A stretch of 64,000 nt of DNA from Azonexus hydrophilus DSM 23864. Lineage in GTDB: Bacteria > Pseudomonadota > Gammaproteobacteria > Burkholderiales > Rhodocyclaceae. The notes under the pieces are model-generated. The model did no database searches and was not told where the DNA came from. It saw only the letters and a program-made list of their open reading frames with translations. Position 1 is the first letter of the stretch, and the number at the start of each line of letters is the position of its first letter. Location of the stretch: the NCBI RefSeq assembly GCF_000429605.1, contig NZ_KE386925.1, forward strand, positions 248,001 to 312,000, in the 5' to 3' direction. Made by a program: the position numbers and the translations under genes. This document shows positions 15,709 through 26,640 of this stretch, piece by piece.

Positions 15709-17319
15709 ATGAGCATCGCAATGCGCATCGTCCTGCTTATCGCACTGGCGATTGCCGGCTTGATTGGCCTTGGAGGCTTCAGTCTCTATCAGATGGCCAA
15801 GATCAACAATGGCGTCAAGGAAACCAACGAAACCACGATTCCCGGCATCCTCAAGCTGAATGAAGCGCAGACCGCCTTCCTGCTCGCCCGCCCTTTCCTG
15901 ATCAACGTCCTCATCGAAAGCGACCTGGCCCGCCGCGAGACGCTGGTCCAGCGTTTCAACGAGCGCATGGCCGAGATGAACGCCGCCTTCGCCGATTACG
16001 AGAAGCTGGTGCACGACGACAAGGACCGCGAGTTGCTGGCGCACGACAAGAAGACCGCCGCCGCCTACCTCGAGTTCGCCAAGCAGTACATGGCCGCCGC
16101 GCTCGCCGGCAACCGCGATGAAGCGATGACCATCTCGCGCAATGCCGCCGACACCGTCAATGGCCTGTCCAACGCCCTGGTCGAGCACGCCAAGTTCATC
16201 AAGACGCATGCCGAGGAGTCGGCCAAGGAGGCCTACGACATCCACAACACCGCGATCAACCTGGTTGTCGGTGCGATCGTGCTACTCAGCCTGGTCGTCG
16301 CCACCATCGGCCTGCTGATCTACCGTCACGTTTCAGGCGGCCTCGACCGGATGGTGACGATATTCACCGGCATCGAGAAGGACCTCGACTTCACCGGGCG
16401 CCTGGATGTTGCCGGCAACGATGAACTGGCCAAGGTCGCACACGCTTTCAACGGCCTGCTCGAACGCCTCCAGCAGAGCTTCCGCAAAATGTCCAGGCAC
16501 GCTGAATCCGTCAATCAAGCGGCTCAGCGGGTATCGACGGCGGCCCGTCAGATGTCGGTTGCCTCCCAGTACCAGAGCGAAGCCGCCTCAAGCATGGCGG
16601 CGGCAGTCGAAGAGATGACCGTCAGCGTCAATCACGTCGCCGACCGCGCCGAGGACACCCGCCGTCTGGCAACCAGCGCCGGTAGCGTCGCTGCACGCGG
16701 CCAGAACATCATCGGCGAGACGGTACTGTCGATCAACGGCATTGCCACCACCGTGCAAAGCGCTTCCGAGCAACTGACGGCACTGGAGAAACAAAGCGAG
16801 AAGATCAGCACCATTGTTTCCGTGATCAAAGACATCGCCGACCAGACCAACCTGCTCGCTCTCAATGCCGCCATCGAGGCAGCGCGTGCCGGCGAACAGG
16901 GCCGCGGCTTCGCCGTTGTGGCTGACGAAGTGCGCAAGCTGGCCGAGCGAACCGGCCACTCGACTCAGGAAATTGCCGTAACCATCCAGGAAATGCTCAG
17001 CGGCGCCCAGGGCGCTGTACACAGTATCCAGAGCGTCGAAGGCGCAGTTGCCTCCGGTGTCGGTTACGCTGAGCAGGCAAGCGGCGCGATGCAGGAAATT
17101 GGCAACGGTTCGACAGAAACGGTTGGCATGGTCAGCGACATCACCAGCGCCATCCGGGAACAGGGCGTCGCCAGCACCGACATCGCTCAACAGGTCGAGA
17201 AAATTGCGCAGATGGCCGAGGAAAACAGTGCCGCCGCGCAATCGACTTCAGGCACCTCGGAAGAAATGGTCAAGCTGGCGCAGGAAATGCACGACATCGT
17301 TGCCCAATACCGCGTCTGA
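15709..17319 (+). CDS. Methyl-accepting chemotaxis protein
   Basis: A 536-residue transmembrane chemoreceptor. TM1 is at about residues 6-28, then a periplasmic four-helix-bundle-like sensor (about 30-180), TM2 at about 184-206, a HAMP domain (about 207-262) and the cytoplasmic signalling coiled coil with the conserved hairpin tip around [20 protein letters not shown] and [18 protein letters not shown]. The C-terminus ends in YRV without a CheR-binding pentapeptide. The ligand is unknown. A GGAGG ribosome binding site precedes the ATG. It is followed by a strong terminator. Confidence 0.94.
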   Translation: MSIAMRIVLLIALAIAGLIGLGGFSLYQMAKINNGVKETNETTIPGILKLNEAQTAFLLARPFLINVLIESDLARRETLVQRFNERMAEMNAAFADYEKLVHDDKDRELLAHDKKTAAAYLEFAKQYMAAALAGNRDEAMTISRNAADTVNGLSNALVEHAKFIKTHAEESAKEAYDIHNTAINLVVGAIVLLSLVVATIGLLIYRHVSGGLDRMVTIFTGIEKDLDFTGRLDVAGNDELAKVAHAFNGLLERLQQSFRKMSRHAESVNQAAQRVSTAARQMSVASQYQSEAASSMAAAVEEMTVSVNHVADRAEDTRRLATSAGSVAARGQNIIGETVLSINGIATTVQSASEQLTALEKQSEKISTIVSVIKDIADQTNLLALNAAIEAARAGEQGRGFAVVADEVRKLAERTGHSTQEIAVTIQEMLSGAQGAVHSIQSVEGAVASGVGYAEQASGAMQEIGNGSTETVGMVSDITSAIREQGVASTDIAQQVEKIAQMAEENSAAAQSTSGTSEEMVKLAQEMHDIVAQYRV

Positions 17320-17339
17320 AACTCAGCAGCAACATCCCG

Positions 17340-17361
17340 GGCCGGCATTGCCGGCCTTTTT
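17340..17361 (+). terminator. Intrinsic terminator of the chemoreceptor gene
   Basis: Perfect 7-base arms GGCCGGC and GCCGGCC with loop ATT, followed by five T. It lies 20 bases after the stop and abuts the convergent exported-protein gene. Confidence 0.85.
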
Positions 17362-17720
17362 CATTTCTTGATCGGCGCGTTACGCCCCGACATGCTGTCG
17401 CTCATCCGGTAAACGCCGTCGATGAACAGCCCATCCGGGTTACGACGGCAAAACTGTTCGATGTTGCGCTCGACGGTCGCCACCGAGACATCGGTCACCT
17501 GCTGACGCGGGTTGGCATAGTTGTGACCGCTGAGAAAGCCCCGCGCCCAGGCGACATGGGCGGTGCGCAATTCGACATCCTCGGCACCCTGGCGCCAGGC
17601 CCGGCAGGAATTGTCGTCAAAGGCGAGGATCTTGAGGCCGGAAGCCATACCCGTCGTCGTACCGGTTGCCAGAACCGCAAACACCAGCCAGGTCGCCACG
17701 TGCTTCTTGATACCCATCAT
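17361..17720 (-). CDS. Small exported protein, possibly Rap1a/Tai-like
   Basis: A 119-residue protein with an N-terminal signal peptide (GIKKHVATWLVFAVLATG, cleavage near residue 25) and a mature part of about 95 residues with two cysteines (CRAWRQGAEDVE and NIEQFCRRNPDG) likely to form a disulfide. The RTAHVAWARGFLSGHNYA segment recalls the FxxGY signature of small periplasmic Rap1a/Tai-type proteins, but the match is weak. I use the start at 17720, after a GGAG ribosome binding site; the second ATG at 17717 is equally possible. Function unknown. Confidence 0.7.
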   Translation of the reverse strand: MMGIKKHVATWLVFAVLATGTTTGMASGLKILAFDDNSCRAWRQGAEDVELRTAHVAWARGFLSGHNYANPRQQVTDVSVATVERNIEQFCRRNPDGLFIDGVYRMSDSMSGRNAPIKK

Positions 17721-17858
17721 TACTCTCCGTTTGCCATATTCCTCAAGGCGAAGCATAGACTACCCAGGCGCCATCGCGAACCCCGGCGGCAGGAACGTCG
17801 ATTGCTTGAACTGACATCCTTCGCCACGGTCAACCTGCCCATTGCCCGGAAAACCACC

Positions 17859-19340
17859 ATGTCTGCCAGCTTTCGCCCTTTCACTTTCGACAACACCTAC
17901 GCCCGGGAACTCCCGGAATTTTGCGTTCGCTGGCAGGCTGAAGCGGCCAGCGCACCGAAACCGATCCGCCTGAACCGGGAACTGGTCAGCGAACTCGGCG
18001 GCGATCCGCAGCAACTGGAGAGCACCGACGGCATTGCCATGCTCGCTGGCAATCTCGTCCCGGTCGGCGCCGAACCGGTCGCCCAGGCCTATTCCGGCCA
18101 CCAGTTCGGCGGTTTCTCGCCGCGCCTGGGCGACGGCCGCGCTTTATTGCTCGGCGAAGTGGTCGACCGTCAGGGCCGACAGCGCGACATCGCCTTCAAG
18201 GGCTCCGGGCGCACGCCCTTCTCGCGCAACGGCGACGGCAAGTGCGCGCTGGGTCCGGCGCTGCGCGAATTCCTGGTCGGCGAAGCGATGCACGCGCTCG
18301 GCATCCCGACCACGCGGGCGCTGGCCGTGGTCGCTACCGGCGACATGGTGCGCCGCGAGCGCGCCCTGCCCGGCGCCGTGCTCACCCGTATTGCTGCCAG
18401 CCACCTGCGCGTCGGCACCTTCGAGTACGTCGCCGTGCATCATGGCCCGGCCGCCGTACAGCAGCTCGCCGACTACGCCATCGCCCGCCACGACCCGCAA
18501 CTGGCCGGCCGCGCCGACCGTTACCTGGCGCTGCTCGACGCCGTCGCCAGCCGCCAGGCGGAGCTGGTCGCGCGCTGGCTCGGCGTCGGCTTCATCCACG
18601 GCGTGATGAACACCGACAACATGACCATCTCCGGCGAAACCATCGACTACGGCCCCTGCGCCTTCCTCGAAAGCTACCACCCGCGCACCGTGTTCAGCTC
18701 GATCGACAGCCAGGGCCGCTACGCCTACGGCCGCCAGGCGTCGATTGCGCAATGGAACCTCGCCCGCCTGGCGGAAACCCTGCTGCCGCTGATCGACACC
18801 GACATGGACCGCGCCATCGCCGCCGCCACGGCGGTGATCGAGGCCTTCCCCGAGCGTCACGCCGCCTGCTGGCTGAACGTGATGCGCGCCAAGCTCGGCA
18901 TCGACGACAACGGCGACACCGAAACCGACCGCACCCTGGCCAACGATTTCCTGACCCTGCTGCAACGCGGCCGCCACGACTTCACCAACAGCTTCCGCGC
19001 CCTCTACGACTTTGCCGATGGCCGCCCGCAGGTACTCGCCCGACTGTTCGCCGACGACCCGGACGCCGCCGTCTGGCAGCAACGCTGGCAAGCCCGCCAA
19101 GCGCAACGCGACGCCGCCCTGCTGGCGACCATGAAGCGCGCCAACCCCTGGCTGATCGCCCGCAACCACCTGGTCGAAAATGCGCTCGAAGCTGCCGTCG
19201 ACCGCAACGACCTGGCCCCCTTCGACGCCCTGCTCGCCGCGCTGCGCGCGCCCTTCGACGAACGCGAAGCCGACCGCCATTACACCGAACCGGCAGCACC
19301 GGAAATCACCGCCAGCTACCAGACCTTCTGCGGGACCTGA
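17859..19340 (+). CDS. selO: Protein adenylyltransferase SelO (YdiU family)
   Basis: A 493-residue pseudokinase-fold enzyme that transfers AMP to protein hydroxyls and is linked to redox stress. Family motifs: YSGHQFGGFSPRLGDGRALL, FKGSGRTPFSRNGDGK, LREFLVGEAMHALGIPTTRAL, HGVMNTDNMTISGETIDYGP containing the metal ligands, and the C-terminal YQTFCGT, whose conserved cysteine replaces the selenocysteine of eukaryotic SelO. The start at MSASFRPFTF fits the family, and the in-frame upstream sequence is not conserved. It is divergent from the small exported protein. Confidence 0.94.
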   Translation: MSASFRPFTFDNTYARELPEFCVRWQAEAASAPKPIRLNRELVSELGGDPQQLESTDGIAMLAGNLVPVGAEPVAQAYSGHQFGGFSPRLGDGRALLLGEVVDRQGRQRDIAFKGSGRTPFSRNGDGKCALGPALREFLVGEAMHALGIPTTRALAVVATGDMVRRERALPGAVLTRIAASHLRVGTFEYVAVHHGPAAVQQLADYAIARHDPQLAGRADRYLALLDAVASRQAELVARWLGVGFIHGVMNTDNMTISGETIDYGPCAFLESYHPRTVFSSIDSQGRYAYGRQASIAQWNLARLAETLLPLIDTDMDRAIAAATAVIEAFPERHAACWLNVMRAKLGIDDNGDTETDRTLANDFLTLLQRGRHDFTNSFRALYDFADGRPQVLARLFADDPDAAVWQQRWQARQAQRDAALLATMKRANPWLIARNHLVENALEAAVDRNDLAPFDALLAALRAPFDEREADRHYTEPAAPEITASYQTFCGT

Positions 19341-19353
19341 GGCAAGGCCGGAC

Positions 19354-19376
19354 AAAGGCCGTAAAATCCGGCCTTT
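19354..19376 (+). terminator. Stem-loop between selO and sbcD
   Basis: Arms AAAGGCCG (19354-19361) and CGGCCTTT (19369-19376) with a 7-base loop, 13 bases after selO. The loop contains TAAAAT, a good -10 hexamer 30 bases before the sbcD start, so the element might end selO transcripts and also lie over the sbcDC promoter. No T-run follows beyond TTTG. Confidence 0.45.
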
Positions 19377-19396
19377 GTCATCGCCAAGCCGCCCGC

Positions 19397-20617
19397 ATGC
19401 GCCTCCTCCACACCTCCGACTGGCACCTCGGCCAGCATTTCATGGGCAAAAGCCGGCAGGCCGAGCACCAGGCGCTGATCGGCTGGTTGCTCGAACAGGT
19501 GGCGGAACATAGCATCGACGCGGTGCTGATCGCCGGCGACATCTTCGACACCGGCACGCCGCCCAGCTACGCCCGCGAGTTGTACAGCCAACTGGTCGTG
19601 CGCCTGCACGAAGCAGGCGTCGCGCTGCTGCTGCTCGGCGGCAACCACGATTCGCCGGCCACACTGAGCGAAAGCCGCGAACTGCTGGCGCGCCTGGGGA
19701 CGACGGTGATCGCCGCGACGCACGCCGATCCGGCGACGCAGGTGGTCGTCCTGGCGCAGCGCGACGGCGCGCCCGGCTGCATCGTCGCCGCCGTGCCCTT
19801 CGTCCGCCCGCGCGACGTGCTGCAGAGCCAGGCCGGGCAGAGCGCCGAAGACAAGCAGTTGTCGCTGCAGCAGGCGATCCAGCAGCACTATGGCGCGGTC
19901 GACGCCACCGCCCGGGCCAGAATGGCCGAGCTCGGCGTCACTCTGCCCGTCGTCGCCACCGGCCACCTGACCACGGTCGGCGCCAGCGCCAGCGAATCGG
20001 TGCGCGAGATCTACGTCGGCGCGCTCGAAGCCTTCCCCACCGCCGCCTTCCCGCCCGCCGACTACATCGCGCTCGGCCACATCCACCGGCCGCAGAAAGT
20101 CGGCGGGCTGGAACACATCCGCTACTGCGGCTCGCCGATTCCACTCGGCTTCGACGAGGCGAAACAGCAAAAGGAAATGCTGCTCGTCGACCTCAACGCC
20201 GACGGCCTGCAGGCGGTGACGCCGCTGCCGGTACCGCGCTTCCAGGGGCTGGTAGCGATCGCCGGCAAGCTCGCCGACCTGCCGGCACAGATCGGCGCCG
20301 CCTCCGCGCTAGGCACGCCGGACCGGCCGACCTGGCTGGAAGTCACCGTCGCCGAGGACGACTACCTCGCCGACCTGCCGGCGCGCATTGAAAAGATGAC
20401 CGACGGCTGGCCGGTCGAAGTCCTGCGCATCCGCCGCCAGCGCGGCAACGCCGCCGCCCGGCTGGCAGCCACCGCCAGCGAGACGCTGGACGAACTCGAC
20501 CCGCACGAAGTCTTCGCCCGCCGCCTCCAGCAGGAAGGACTCGACGCCGAACTGCAGCAGGCGCTGAGCGAGCGCTACCGCAGCGTCGTCGCCGGCCTGC
20601 ATGGGGAGGAAGCATGA
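19397..20617 (+). CDS. sbcD: Exonuclease subunit SbcD
   Basis: A 406-residue Mre11-type nuclease subunit. With SbcC it cleaves hairpin and palindromic DNA and processes double-strand breaks. Phosphoesterase motifs in order: [36 protein letters not shown] and ALGHIHRPQ. The frame is open far upstream, but the conserved N-terminus starts at [12 protein letters not shown]. It overlaps sbcC by 4 bases (ATGA). Confidence 0.96.
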   Translation: MRLLHTSDWHLGQHFMGKSRQAEHQALIGWLLEQVAEHSIDAVLIAGDIFDTGTPPSYARELYSQLVVRLHEAGVALLLLGGNHDSPATLSESRELLARLGTTVIAATHADPATQVVVLAQRDGAPGCIVAAVPFVRPRDVLQSQAGQSAEDKQLSLQQAIQQHYGAVDATARARMAELGVTLPVVATGHLTTVGASASESVREIYVGALEAFPTAAFPPADYIALGHIHRPQKVGGLEHIRYCGSPIPLGFDEAKQQKEMLLVDLNADGLQAVTPLPVPRFQGLVAIAGKLADLPAQIGAASALGTPDRPTWLEVTVAEDDYLADLPARIEKMTDGWPVEVLRIRRQRGNAAARLAATASETLDELDPHEVFARRLQQEGLDAELQQALSERYRSVVAGLHGEEA

Positions 20618-23600
20618 AGATCCTCAGCCTGCGCCTGAAGAACCTCAATTCGCTGAAAGGCGAATGGACCATCGATTTCACCCGGCCGCCGTTCACCGAC
20701 AACGCGCTGTTCGCGATCACCGGGCCGACCGGCGCCGGCAAATCGACGCTGCTCGACGCCATCTGCCTCGCCCTCTACCACCAGACGCCGCGCCTGAAGA
20801 CGATCTCGGCCGCCGACAACGACATCATGACGCGGCACACCGCCGACTGCCTGGCCGAGGTCGAATTCGAGGTCAAGGGCGCCGTGTACCGCGCCTTCTG
20901 GAGCCAGCGCCGCGCCCGCGACAAGGCCGACGGCGCGCTGCAGGCGCCGAAAGTCGAGTTGGCGGCCGGCGACGGTACCATCCTCAGCACCCAGACCAAC
21001 GACAAGCTGAAACGCGTCGCCGAGATCACCGGCCTCGACTTCCCGCGCTTCACCAAGTCGATGCTGCTCGCCCAGGGCGGCTTCGCGGCCTTTTTGAATG
21101 CCAGCGCCAACGAGCGCGCCGAACTGCTCGAAGAACTGACCGGCAGCGAAATCTACGGCGAAATCTCGCGCAAGGTCTTCGAGCAGGCGCGCGAAGCCAG
21201 GGACAAACTGGCCCAGCTCAAGGCCCGCGCCGACGGCATGGAGCTGATGAGCGACGAACAGCGCGCCGCGATGCTGCAGGAAAGCGCCGTGCTGGAAACA
21301 CAGCTCGCCGACCTCCAGCGCCAGCACACGCAAACGCAAGCACAGCGCCAGTGGCGCCTTGATCTCGCCCAGGCCGAACAGGAAGTCACCGCCGCGCTCA
21401 CCCGCCAGCAGGCCGCCGACGCCGCGCTGGCCGCCGCCGCGCCCGAACTCAAGCGCCTGGCCGACAGCGAACCGGCCGCGGCGCTGCAGCCGCTGCACCA
21501 GCAATGGCAGCAGGCCGACGCCGCCGCCCGCCAGACCGCCGCCGAACGGCAGGCGCTGCACGGCGAACGCAGCCGCCTGCAGGCCGCCCAACTGGCCGGC
21601 CACGACACCGCCGCCAGCCACGCCGCCGCCGTCGCCGCCCAGGCGCAACAGACCCTGCAACAAAGCCGGCGCGACGCCAGGGAGATCGACGACTTCTGCA
21701 CCGCCCACGCGCAGCGCGCCCAGCTTGGCGAACGCCTTGGCGTCTGGGATCAACAATTCCGGCAACGCGACAAACTCGCCCGCGAACTCACTGCCCAGCA
21801 GCAGGCGCAGCAGAAACTCGCCGCCGAGCAGGCCGCCAACGAACGGCAACGCGCCGCCCAGCAGTTGACGGTCGACGCCGCGCAGAAGGCAAAAACCGCC
21901 GCCGACGCTGCGCTCGAGACCAGCCGCGCCGAACAGAACCAGCGCCTCGCTGGCCAGACACTGGCCGACCTGCGCGCCCACTGGCAACGCGAGCAGGCTG
22001 CCGGCAACCGCTGGCAGCAACTCGACGCGCTCGCCCGCCAGCGCCGCGAACTCGCCGCCCTGATGGGCGCGCAGGCGCAGCAACTGCAGCAGGGCGAACC
22101 GCAGATCGCCGCCCGGGAAAGCAGGCTGGTCGCGCTGCGCGACCAGCACAAGGTGCTGAGCGCCCAGGTCGCCGACAAGCAGAAGCTGCTCGAACAGGAA
22201 CGGCTGATCCGCAGCCTCGCCGACCACCGCCGCCAGTTGCAGCCGGGCCAGCCCTGCCCGCTGTGCGGCGCGCTCGAGCACCCGGCGATCGCCGACTACG
22301 CCGCGCTCGACGTCTCGGTCACCGAGGCTGCACTGCAGGCGGCACAGACGTCGCTCGCCGAGCTGGTCGACAAAGGCCAGCAACTGCGCGACGAGCAGAC
22401 CAAGGCGAAAACGGCGCACGCCGCGCTGCAGGAACAACAGGCGAAGACCGCCCGCGACCTCGCCCGCCTCGCCGACGACTGGCAGACCCAGCTCGCCGGG
22501 CTGCCGGCCGGCACGCTGCCGATCGACGCCTGGCAGGACGAACCAACTCTCGCCGCCGCCCGCAGCCAGGCCGAGCAGTCGCTGAACGCGCTCGCCGCCC
22601 GCCTGCAAGCCGCCGAACGCGGCGAACAGGCGGTCAACGCCGCCACCAAAACCGCCGCCGACGCCGCCCAGGCCCTGCTCGCCGCCGGCAACCAACTGCA
22701 ACTGCTGATCCAGGCCGGGCAAACCGCCGCGCTGCGCCAGGCGGAAATCGCCAAAGCCAGCCAGGGCATCGCCGCCGAACAGGCCGAACTCGACGCCCGG
22801 CTCAAGGAAACCCTGGCCGATATCCCCGCCGACCCCACCGCCTGGGTGGCCGAGCGCGACACCGAATGGCAGCACTGGCAGCAGACCCAGCGCCGCCGCC
22901 AGGAACTCGCCACCCAGCTCGTCCAGCAACAGGAACGCGCCGACGCCGCGCAGACCCAGGCCGCCCACTGGGCCGAACAGGCTGCACAACGACGGGCCGC
23001 AGCCGCCGACGCCCCCCCGCCGGCACCGGCCAGCGCCGAAGCCGACCCCGCCGCCGCCCTCGCCCGCTGCGCCGAGCGCCTGGCCGAACTCGGCCAGCAA
23101 CTCGCCGCATTGCAAGGCCGTCAGGCGCAACTTGACGCCAATCTCGCCCGGCAGCAGCAAACCCTTGCCAATGCGGCAAGCGCCTGGCAAACGGCGCTCG
23201 CCGCCAGTCCGTTCAGCGACCTCGATGCCTACACCGCCGCACTGCTGCCGGCGGAAGAACGCCAGCGCCTGCAGCAAGCCCGGGAAACCCGGCAAGCCGC
23301 CAAGCAGCAGGCCGACGCGCTGCTCCAGGCCGCCCGCGAAAAGCTCGCCCGCCTGCAGCGTGAAGCAGGCGAGGCACCTGTACCTCCGCTCGCCGACCTC
23401 GACACCGCCCTCGCCCGACTCGACCAACAGCGCCGCGAACTCAGCGAACAGCTCGGCGCCCGGCGCGCCCTGCTCGCCCGCGACCAGGAGGCGCGGCAGA
23501 GCCAGCAGGCGCTATTCCAGGAAATCGCCGCGCAGACCGCCGACGCCGATCTCTGGCAGCGCCTCGACGGCCTGATCGGCTCGGCCAAAGGCGACAAGTT

Positions 23601-24054
23601 CCGCAAGTTCGCCCAGGGCCTCACCCTCGACCACCTGCTGCACCTCGCCAACGGCCACCTGGCCCGCCTGCACGGCCGCTACCTGCTGCGCCGCAAAACC
23701 AGCGGCGAACTCGAACTCGACATCGTCGACAGCTGGCAAGGCGAAGTCGCCCGCGACACCCGCACCCTCTCCGGCGGCGAAAGCTTCCTGGTCAGCCTGG
23801 CGCTGGCGCTCGCCCTCTCCGACCTGGTCAGCCACAAGACCAGCATCGACTCGCTCTTCCTCGACGAAGGCTTCGGCACGCTCGACGCCGACATCCTGGA
23901 AATCGCCCTCAATGCCCTCGACACGCTCAACGCCAGCGGCAAGATGATCGGCGTCATCAGCCACGTCGACGGAATGAAGGAGCGGATTCCGGCGCAGATC
24001 CGCGTCGAGAAGGGCGGTGGAGTCGGCTATTCGCGGCTCTGCCTGGCCGGTTGA
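20614..24054 (+). CDS. sbcC: Exonuclease subunit SbcC (SMC/Rad50-like ATPase)
   Basis: A 1146-residue Rad50-type ATPase. The N-terminal Walker A is [14 protein letters not shown]. Two very long Ala/Gln/Arg-rich coiled coils flank the zinc hook CPLC at residues 548-551. The C-terminal half-site carries the signature [18 protein letters not shown] and Walker [13 protein letters not shown]. The highly repetitive, GC-rich coiled-coil coding sequence produces long shadow frames on both strands, none of which is supported. It is translationally coupled to sbcD. Confidence 0.96.
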   Translation: MKILSLRLKNLNSLKGEWTIDFTRPPFTDNALFAITGPTGAGKSTLLDAICLALYHQTPRLKTISAADNDIMTRHTADCLAEVEFEVKGAVYRAFWSQRRARDKADGALQAPKVELAAGDGTILSTQTNDKLKRVAEITGLDFPRFTKSMLLAQGGFAAFLNASANERAELLEELTGSEIYGEISRKVFEQAREARDKLAQLKARADGMELMSDEQRAAMLQESAVLETQLADLQRQHTQTQAQRQWRLDLAQAEQEVTAALTRQQAADAALAAAAPELKRLADSEPAAALQPLHQQWQQADAAARQTAAERQALHGERSRLQAAQLAGHDTAASHAAAVAAQAQQTLQQSRRDAREIDDFCTAHAQRAQLGERLGVWDQQFRQRDKLARELTAQQQAQQKLAAEQAANERQRAAQQLTVDAAQKAKTAADAALETSRAEQNQRLAGQTLADLRAHWQREQAAGNRWQQLDALARQRRELAALMGAQAQQLQQGEPQIAARESRLVALRDQHKVLSAQVADKQKLLEQERLIRSLADHRRQLQPGQPCPLCGALEHPAIADYAALDVSVTEAALQAAQTSLAELVDKGQQLRDEQTKAKTAHAALQEQQAKTARDLARLADDWQTQLAGLPAGTLPIDAWQDEPTLAAARSQAEQSLNALAARLQAAERGEQAVNAATKTAADAAQALLAAGNQLQLLIQAGQTAALRQAEIAKASQGIAAEQAELDARLKETLADIPADPTAWVAERDTEWQHWQQTQRRRQELATQLVQQQERADAAQTQAAHWAEQAAQRRAAAADAPPPAPASAEADPAAALARCAERLAELGQQLAALQGRQAQLDANLARQQQTLANAASAWQTALAASPFSDLDAYTAALLPAEERQRLQQARETRQAAKQQADALLQAAREKLARLQREAGEAPVPPLADLDTALARLDQQRRELSEQLGARRALLARDQEARQSQQALFQEIAAQTADADLWQRLDGLIGSAKGDKFRKFAQGLTLDHLLHLANGHLARLHGRYLLRRKTSGELELDIVDSWQGEVARDTRTLSGGESFLVSLALALALSDLVSHKTSIDSLFLDEGFGTLDADILEIALNALDTLNASGKMIGVISHVDGMKERIPAQIRVEKGGGVGYSRLCLAG

Positions 24055-24164
24055 TCCTGCCCGGTGCAGTAAGCTTCACGGACACACTCGATGGCCTGTC
24101 AGGTGGCGGCCGGTTTCCCGGCAGCTCACCCAGGAGGCTAATGTGTCGCGCATTGGGATGGGCA

Positions 24165-25619
24165 TCACGCCGCATCGTCCGCCTCATGAAAGCGGATTGT
24201 GTTCCGCCCTGCGGCTTTTGCCTGATACATGGCTTTGTCGGCCCATTTCAGGATGTCATCGGGACTGTCCTCATGGTCGAGAAACACGAACACGCCAATG
24301 CTCGCCGAACAATGGTGTTCAACGGAGCTTTCTGCCATCCGCTCGTGCACAATATTCAAATGATAGGTTGCTGACAGCCTGAGGCGGATCTTTTCGGCAA
24401 CGGCCTTGGCTTGGGCAATGGACTTCGTGCGATCGGCATCAAGCTCACCCAGCATCACGACAAACTCATCCCCACCAAAGCGCGCCACAGTATCCATCTC
24501 ACGCACGCAAGCCTTCAATCGATTGGCAGCTTCAACCAGCAGCAGGTCGCCGACGAAGTGGCCGTATTTGTCGTTCAGTGGTTTGAAGTTATCGAGGTCA
24601 ACAAACATCAGGGCGCCATGACGACCAAAGCGCTTGCTGGCAGCCAGTACCTGGCTCAGGCGGTCGCTGAGCAAGCGCCGGTTGGGAAGCTGGGTCAGCG
24701 TGTCATAGAACGCCAGCTGCCTGACCTGGTCCTGCATCTGCTTGCGCGTGGTGATTTCGCGGGTGATGCCGTGATATCCAGTGATTTTCCCGCTTTCATC
24801 GCGCATGGCCTTCGAGAACACTTCCCCCCAGATCACGCTGCCATTCTTGCAGCGGTGCGGGGCTTCGAAGCTGACGAAACCCAGCCTGTTGCCTGCGCGC
24901 TCCGCTTCCTGCCGCTTATGCCATGCTTCCATGACAATGGCCGCGCCTTCTTCATCGAACAACTCAAGCACATGATGACCGACCACCTCGTCAGCCTTGT
25001 AGCCACGAAGGCGTTCGTCCGACGGGCTGATGTAGGTGATGCGAAGTTCGTTGTCAGCCCGCCAGATGACATCCATCGCGTCTTCCGTAAGCAACCGGTA
25101 GAACGACTCCCTTTCATTCAGCGTCCGGGTGCGTTCCTCGACCAGGGCTTCGAGTTCCCGGTTGCGCTCCTGCAGATTCTTGAGTGGATAGACTTCGCCA
25201 TCGAGCACCAGGTGATAGGGAATCGAAATGCCGCTGTGGACGATTTTCCAGGACTCGCCTTCAAGACGGAAGATCAGGGTCAGTCGCGCAACCTCGCGCG
25301 CCAGGACATGGTCAGGAACCGGCAGGTGAATGTTGAAAAAAGCAGTGACGGAGACGACATGCTCACTCAGATCCTGCATAGAGATATCGCGCATTTCGAT
25401 CCGGATGCGCTCCGGCACCTCGGCAAAATCCTGGCGGGTGATTCTCACCCACTCGTCGCGATCCGTAACCAGGACACTGCCACCGCCCGTATAACCACAG
25501 AAGTCTTCGCTGAAGAAGGTGGTCAGTCGATCATCGCGTGCGGCGTAGAGCTCGATGTACTCGTCGAATAAGGCGCGAATTTTGAGCTGACGGTCCGAAC
25601 TAGGCATGATTGAGGCCAT
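24165..25619 (-). CDS. Diguanylate cyclase with NTF2-like and PAS domains
   Basis: A 484-residue soluble protein. Residues 10-135 look like an SnoaL/NTF2-like domain (FFSEDFCGYTGGGSVLV, IFRLEGESWKIVHSG). A short coiled coil follows (about 147-172), then a PAS domain (about 173-292) and a GGDEF domain (about 300-480). The active site is intact (RFGGDEFVV, 382-386) and the inhibitory I-site RxxD is present (Arg373-Asp376), so it should make cyclic di-GMP with product feedback. No membrane segment is seen. Start codons at 25619 or 25607 are both possible, and neither has a clear ribosome binding site. The ligand of the NTF2-like domain is unknown. Confidence 0.9.
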   Translation of the reverse strand: MASIMPSSDRQLKIRALFDEYIELYAARDDRLTTFFSEDFCGYTGGGSVLVTDRDEWVRITRQDFAEVPERIRIEMRDISMQDLSEHVVSVTAFFNIHLPVPDHVLAREVARLTLIFRLEGESWKIVHSGISIPYHLVLDGEVYPLKNLQERNRELEALVEERTRTLNERESFYRLLTEDAMDVIWRADNELRITYISPSDERLRGYKADEVVGHHVLELFDEEGAAIVMEAWHKRQEAERAGNRLGFVSFEAPHRCKNGSVIWGEVFSKAMRDESGKITGYHGITREITTRKQMQDQVRQLAFYDTLTQLPNRRLLSDRLSQVLAASKRFGRHGALMFVDLDNFKPLNDKYGHFVGDLLLVEAANRLKACVREMDTVARFGGDEFVVMLGELDADRTKSIAQAKAVAEKIRLRLSATYHLNIVHERMAESSVEHHCSASIGVFVFLDHEDSPDDILKWADKAMYQAKAAGRNTIRFHEADDAA

Positions 25620-25764
25620 GGAAAATACTCATTTGCCAACAGAGTTAACAACATCTGACATATATACCATATAGCCTCTCTGGATCATCCTGCATGCGTC
25701 AACCAAAGGCTCATGAAGAAACCGAAGATTCAAATTACCCTGAGCGCTTAACAATTTCTCACCA

Positions 25765-26577
25765 ATGAAGATCAAGATGCCCACGAAAACACCGGTCATT
25801 CACCATTACCCTGCCCATCAAGCGAGTACTCAGCCGCCATTGCTTTTTGTGCATGGTGGTTACAGCCACGCTGCGCTGTGGAGCGTCCGCTTGATCCCTT
25901 ATTTCCAGGATCTGGGCTACAACTGCTACGCGCTTGATTTTTCCGGCCACGGCAGCCACCCGGGTGATCGGCTCAATCTCGACGATTTCGGCATCGAAGA
26001 TTACGTCACAGATCTGGCTACCGCCGTCGCCAGCCTGCCGGTGGAACCGGTGTTGATCGCACATTCCATGGGGTGCCTGGTCAGCCAGCGCTTTCTCGAA
26101 CATGGCACGGCTCACGCCGTCGCCTTCCTGGCACCGGTGCCGCCAACCGGAACAGGCGGCACGGCCAGTCGCTTTGCCCTGACCATGCCGGATTTCTTCG
26201 CCGAATTGCCTAATGCGGTCAACGGCGCGGCCAACGAAAAAACAATGAGAACGATGGCCAGCGTCTATTTTTCGCCAAGCTTGGCGCCGGAGGAGACCGT
26301 CCAGTATCTTCCGCTAATCCAGCCGGAATCTGAAAAGGCCGTGGCCGAAATGCTCACTGCGCCCTTTCGCGTTGCCCGTAGCCGGGCACGCATTCCGGCA
26401 TTGGTCATGGGTGGCTCGGCTGACCAGGTGTTTCCGGCCTCGATGCTCTTCTTCACTGCCGCAGTGTGGAACGCCAGAACGCAGATCATTGATGGGGCTG
26501 GCCACATGCTGATGCTCGACCCGCAATGGCCGGACACTGCTGGCAAGCTGCTGGAATGGTTGGAAAGCCTTGCCTGA
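25765..26577 (+). CDS. Alpha/beta hydrolase
   Basis: A 270-residue alpha/beta-hydrolase. The oxyanion segment is FVHGGYSHAALW, the nucleophile elbow is IAHSMGC, the acid lies in MGGSADQVFP and the catalytic histidine in DGAGHMLMLDPQW. The family covers esterases, lipases and C-C hydrolases; the substrate is not predictable. A second in-frame ATG lies at 25777. It stands alone downstream of an AT-rich spacer shared with the diguanylate cyclase. Confidence 0.85.
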   Translation: MKIKMPTKTPVIHHYPAHQASTQPPLLFVHGGYSHAALWSVRLIPYFQDLGYNCYALDFSGHGSHPGDRLNLDDFGIEDYVTDLATAVASLPVEPVLIAHSMGCLVSQRFLEHGTAHAVAFLAPVPPTGTGGTASRFALTMPDFFAELPNAVNGAANEKTMRTMASVYFSPSLAPEETVQYLPLIQPESEKAVAEMLTAPFRVARSRARIPALVMGGSADQVFPASMLFFTAAVWNARTQIIDGAGHMLMLDPQWPDTAGKLLEWLESLA

Positions 26578-26640
26578 AACCAGCTTCCAGGGACTGAGTC
26601 GCGCTACACTGCCAAGTTTGCCGTCAAACCGGAATTCTTC

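Noticed and set aside
20575-23427. A 950-codon open frame on the minus strand opposite sbcC
   Set aside because: It is Gly/Leu/Ala-rich low-complexity sequence, the expected shadow of a GC-rich coiled-coil gene, with no recognisable domain. sbcC on the other strand is secure.
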